From Isosphaera pallida ATCC 43644 (GTDB lineage: Bacteria > Planctomycetota > Planctomycetia > Isosphaerales > Isosphaeraceae): a DNA stretch of 64,000 nucleotides. A program made the position numbers and the translations under genes. The stretch's first letter is position 1; each line of letters starts with the position of its first letter. The DNA lies in NCBI RefSeq assembly GCF_000186345.1, contig NC_014962.1, forward strand, positions 3,562,450 to 3,626,449, written 5' to 3'. Below are positions 62,504 to 64,000 of the stretch, piece after piece. The notes under the pieces are model-generated. The model was not told the origin of the DNA. It did no database searches and saw only the letters and a program-made list of their open reading frames with translations.

Positions 62504-63973
62504 TCACGAGGCGACCCATTGGCGGGCTTTGGCGAGGCGTTGGCGGCAACCCTCGCGGCCCAGGATAGTGAGGCAGTCATACAGACCGGGACCAATTCCT
62601 TGGCCGGTGACTGCCACCCGCAGCGTGTTCACCACGTCGCCGATCTTGAGGCCCCGCGCTTCGCTGAGGTCGTGAACCGCTTTTTCCAGCGTGGCCTCGT
62701 CGAATGGTTCAGTGGTCGCCAGAAGGTCGTCAAGCGCTTCCAGCAGCGTTGCCGCGAACTCCTTGCGGAGCCGTTTTTTCCCTGCCTCTGGGTCGATGGT
62801 GAACCGCTCGATCGGCTCGAAGAAGAAGCGGCCCAGTTTGAGGATGTCGGAGAAGACCTTGAGCCGGTCTTGCAGGGCCAAGATCACCCGGTCGAGCCGC
62901 GTCAGGTCGTCCAGAGTGGGTGGTTCGCTGATCAAACCGGCGCGCTGGAGATAGGGTAGGACACCGTTGCGTTTGGCCTCCAGGCTGAGGGTACGCATCC
63001 ACTCCCCCTGGATCCAGAACAGCTTGTCGGGGTCATGGCTGGCAGGAGAGCTGTTGACTCGTTCCAGCGTGAATTTTTCGATGAGTTCGGCTCGACTGAA
63101 GATTTCCTGCTTGTCGTCGAAGCTCCAGCCCAAGCGGGCCAGATAGTTCATCATGGCCTCAGGAAGGTAACCAGCTTCGATATAGAAGTCGAGACCCACG
63201 GCTCCGTCGCGCTTGGAGAGTTTGACTTTGGAACCGGGCTTGGCCACGAACGGCACGTGGGCGAAGCTGGGCATTGGGCGTTCGCCCCGGAGGGCCTCGA
63301 AGATCAGCAGTTGCGAGAAGGTGTTGGTGAGATGTTCCTCAGCCCGGATGACGTGGGTGATCCCCATCTCCAGGTCGTCCACCGCCGAAGCGAAGTTGTA
63401 AAGCGGGCTGCCGTCGGGACGCGCCACCACGAAGTCGGAGAGGTCGTCGGTGCGCTGTTCGACCCGACCTTTGATGCGATCCTCCAACACCAGGGTTCGG
63501 CCCAGGGGCACCTTGAACCTTAGGGCATAGGGCCGGCCTTCGGCTTCGAATTGGGCGAGGGTGGCCGGGTCGATCGGCTTGCGGCGGAACCGATAGGGTT
63601 GCTTGCGTGCCTCAGCGGCCGCCTTGTCGGCGGCCCGTTCGTCCTCGGTGGAGAAATCTTTGTAAACCAATCCTTGGTCGAGTAGATGATGAAGCGCCCG
63701 TTGATAGAGGTCGCCGCGTTGGGATTGAAAGTAGGGACCGACTGGTCCACCAACCTCGGGTCCTTCGTCCCAGTCGATGCCGATCCATCGGAAGCCGTCG
63801 AGGATCAAGCGGACCGCCTCCTCGACATTCCGCGACTGATCGGTGTCGTCGATCCGCAGGATGAACTGGCCTCCCTGGGAGCGGGCGAATAGCCAGTTGA
63901 ACAGGGCGGTGCGGACGCCTCCGATGTGCAGGAAACCGGTGGGACTAGGGGCGAACCGGGTGCGGACGGTCAT
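62504..63973 (-). CDS. gltX: Glutamyl-tRNA synthetase (or nondiscriminating form)
   Basis: A 489-residue class I synthetase that charges tRNA-Glu in the cytoplasm. The HIGH motif is HIGG in FAPSPTGFLHIGGVRTALFN, and the KMSKS motif is KLSKRDG in GSKVKLSKRDGAVGLDFYIE. RIDDTDQSRNVEEAVRLILD is the glutamate- and ATP-binding part. The end is the helical anticodon-binding half (DLSEARGLKIGDVVNTLRVA and VTGQGIGPGLYDCLTILGRE). Starts at ATG 63971-63973 with the window edge 27 bases away, so its promoter is mostly outside. Whether it also makes Glu-tRNA-Gln cannot be told here; no gatCAB is in the window. Confidence 0.95.
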   Translation of the reverse strand: MTVRTRFAPSPTGFLHIGGVRTALFNWLFARSQGGQFILRIDDTDQSRNVEEAVRLILDGFRWIGIDWDEGPEVGGPVGPYFQSQRGDLYQRALHHLLDQGLVYKDFSTEDERAADKAAAEARKQPYRFRRKPIDPATLAQFEAEGRPYALRFKVPLGRTLVLEDRIKGRVEQRTDDLSDFVVARPDGSPLYNFASAVDDLEMGITHVIRAEEHLTNTFSQLLIFEALRGERPMPSFAHVPFVAKPGSKVKLSKRDGAVGLDFYIEAGYLPEAMMNYLARLGWSFDDKQEIFSRAELIEKFTLERVNSSPASHDPDKLFWIQGEWMRTLSLEAKRNGVLPYLQRAGLISEPPTLDDLTRLDRVILALQDRLKVFSDILKLGRFFFEPIERFTIDPEAGKKRLRKEFAATLLEALDDLLATTEPFDEATLEKAVHDLSEARGLKIGDVVNTLRVAVTGQGIGPGLYDCLTILGREGCRQRLAKARQWVAS

Positions 63974-64000
63974 GAGCGGGGGCAGTCTCGAAGGAAAGGG

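Overview
The window is high-GC chromosomal DNA from a planctomycete, most likely a member of the Isosphaeraceae (for example an Isosphaera relative). This rests on recognisable family content: a prepilin-type DUF1559 protein, two surface proteins with the LExRxLLS-like N-terminus, divergent ECF sigma factors, sulfatase and SUMF1-domain proteins, Tat-exported proteins of unknown function, DUF1446/AtuA, and very large secreted proteins without known domains. The species is an inference. I see no prophage, insertion sequence, CRISPR array, rRNA operon or tRNA gene.

Layout. 1-931 holds the 5' part of a secreted parallel beta-helix protein (minus strand, cut by the window edge), followed by a ribbon-helix-helix protein. 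1345-2200 is a gene-free, strongly hairpin-forming stretch. Then come an ECF sigma factor and, divergently, a stand-alone response regulator. 3759-6855 is a two-gene unit: a DUF4912 protein and a GH57/DUF1957-like protein that has lost its catalytic glutamate. 7070-11603 has a membrane protein, a DUF885 metallopeptidase-like protein, a small lipoprotein, a 3-hydroxyacyl-CoA dehydrogenase and a C-terminal-haem cytochrome. 11857-17106 has a Tat-exported unknown, a membrane protein, a broken arylsulfatase, a second ECF sigma factor and dtd. 17434-26817 has glpK, a Gfo/Idh/MocA oxidoreductase, a SUMF1-domain protein sharing its start-codon bases with a divergent ApbE-type flavin transferase, two small unknowns, ribH and a polyprenol-phosphate mannose synthase-like GT2. 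26937-35600 is one open frame of 2887 codons that looks like two secreted membrane-anchored proteins fused head to tail. 35681-41310 has thrC, a secreted unknown, an AtuA pair and a PEP-CTERM-like protein. 41366-44332 is a histidine kinase / sigma-54 response regulator operon. 44698-51032 has the DUF1559 pseudopilin, ymdB, rny and a NhaP2/CvrA-type antiporter. 51343-55739 has a Tat-exported unknown, an ADP-ribosylglycohydrolase and an 813-residue secreted unknown. 56230-60496 has a catalytically dead matrixin-like surface protein, manganese superoxide dismutase and another LExRxLLS surface protein. 60691-63973 carries aat, a PfkB-family kinase and gltX on the minus strand.

How genes work together. 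The clearest functional units are the kinase/regulator pair, ymdB-rny (RNA turnover and signalling), the DUF4912-GH57 pair (polysaccharide-related by family), the AtuA pair, and the gltX-pfkB-aat run. The most unusual material is the hairpin-rich gap at 1620-1975, the degenerate GH57, the giant fused envelope protein, and the matrixin whose three zinc histidines are all replaced. All family calls come from reading motifs; no database search was run.
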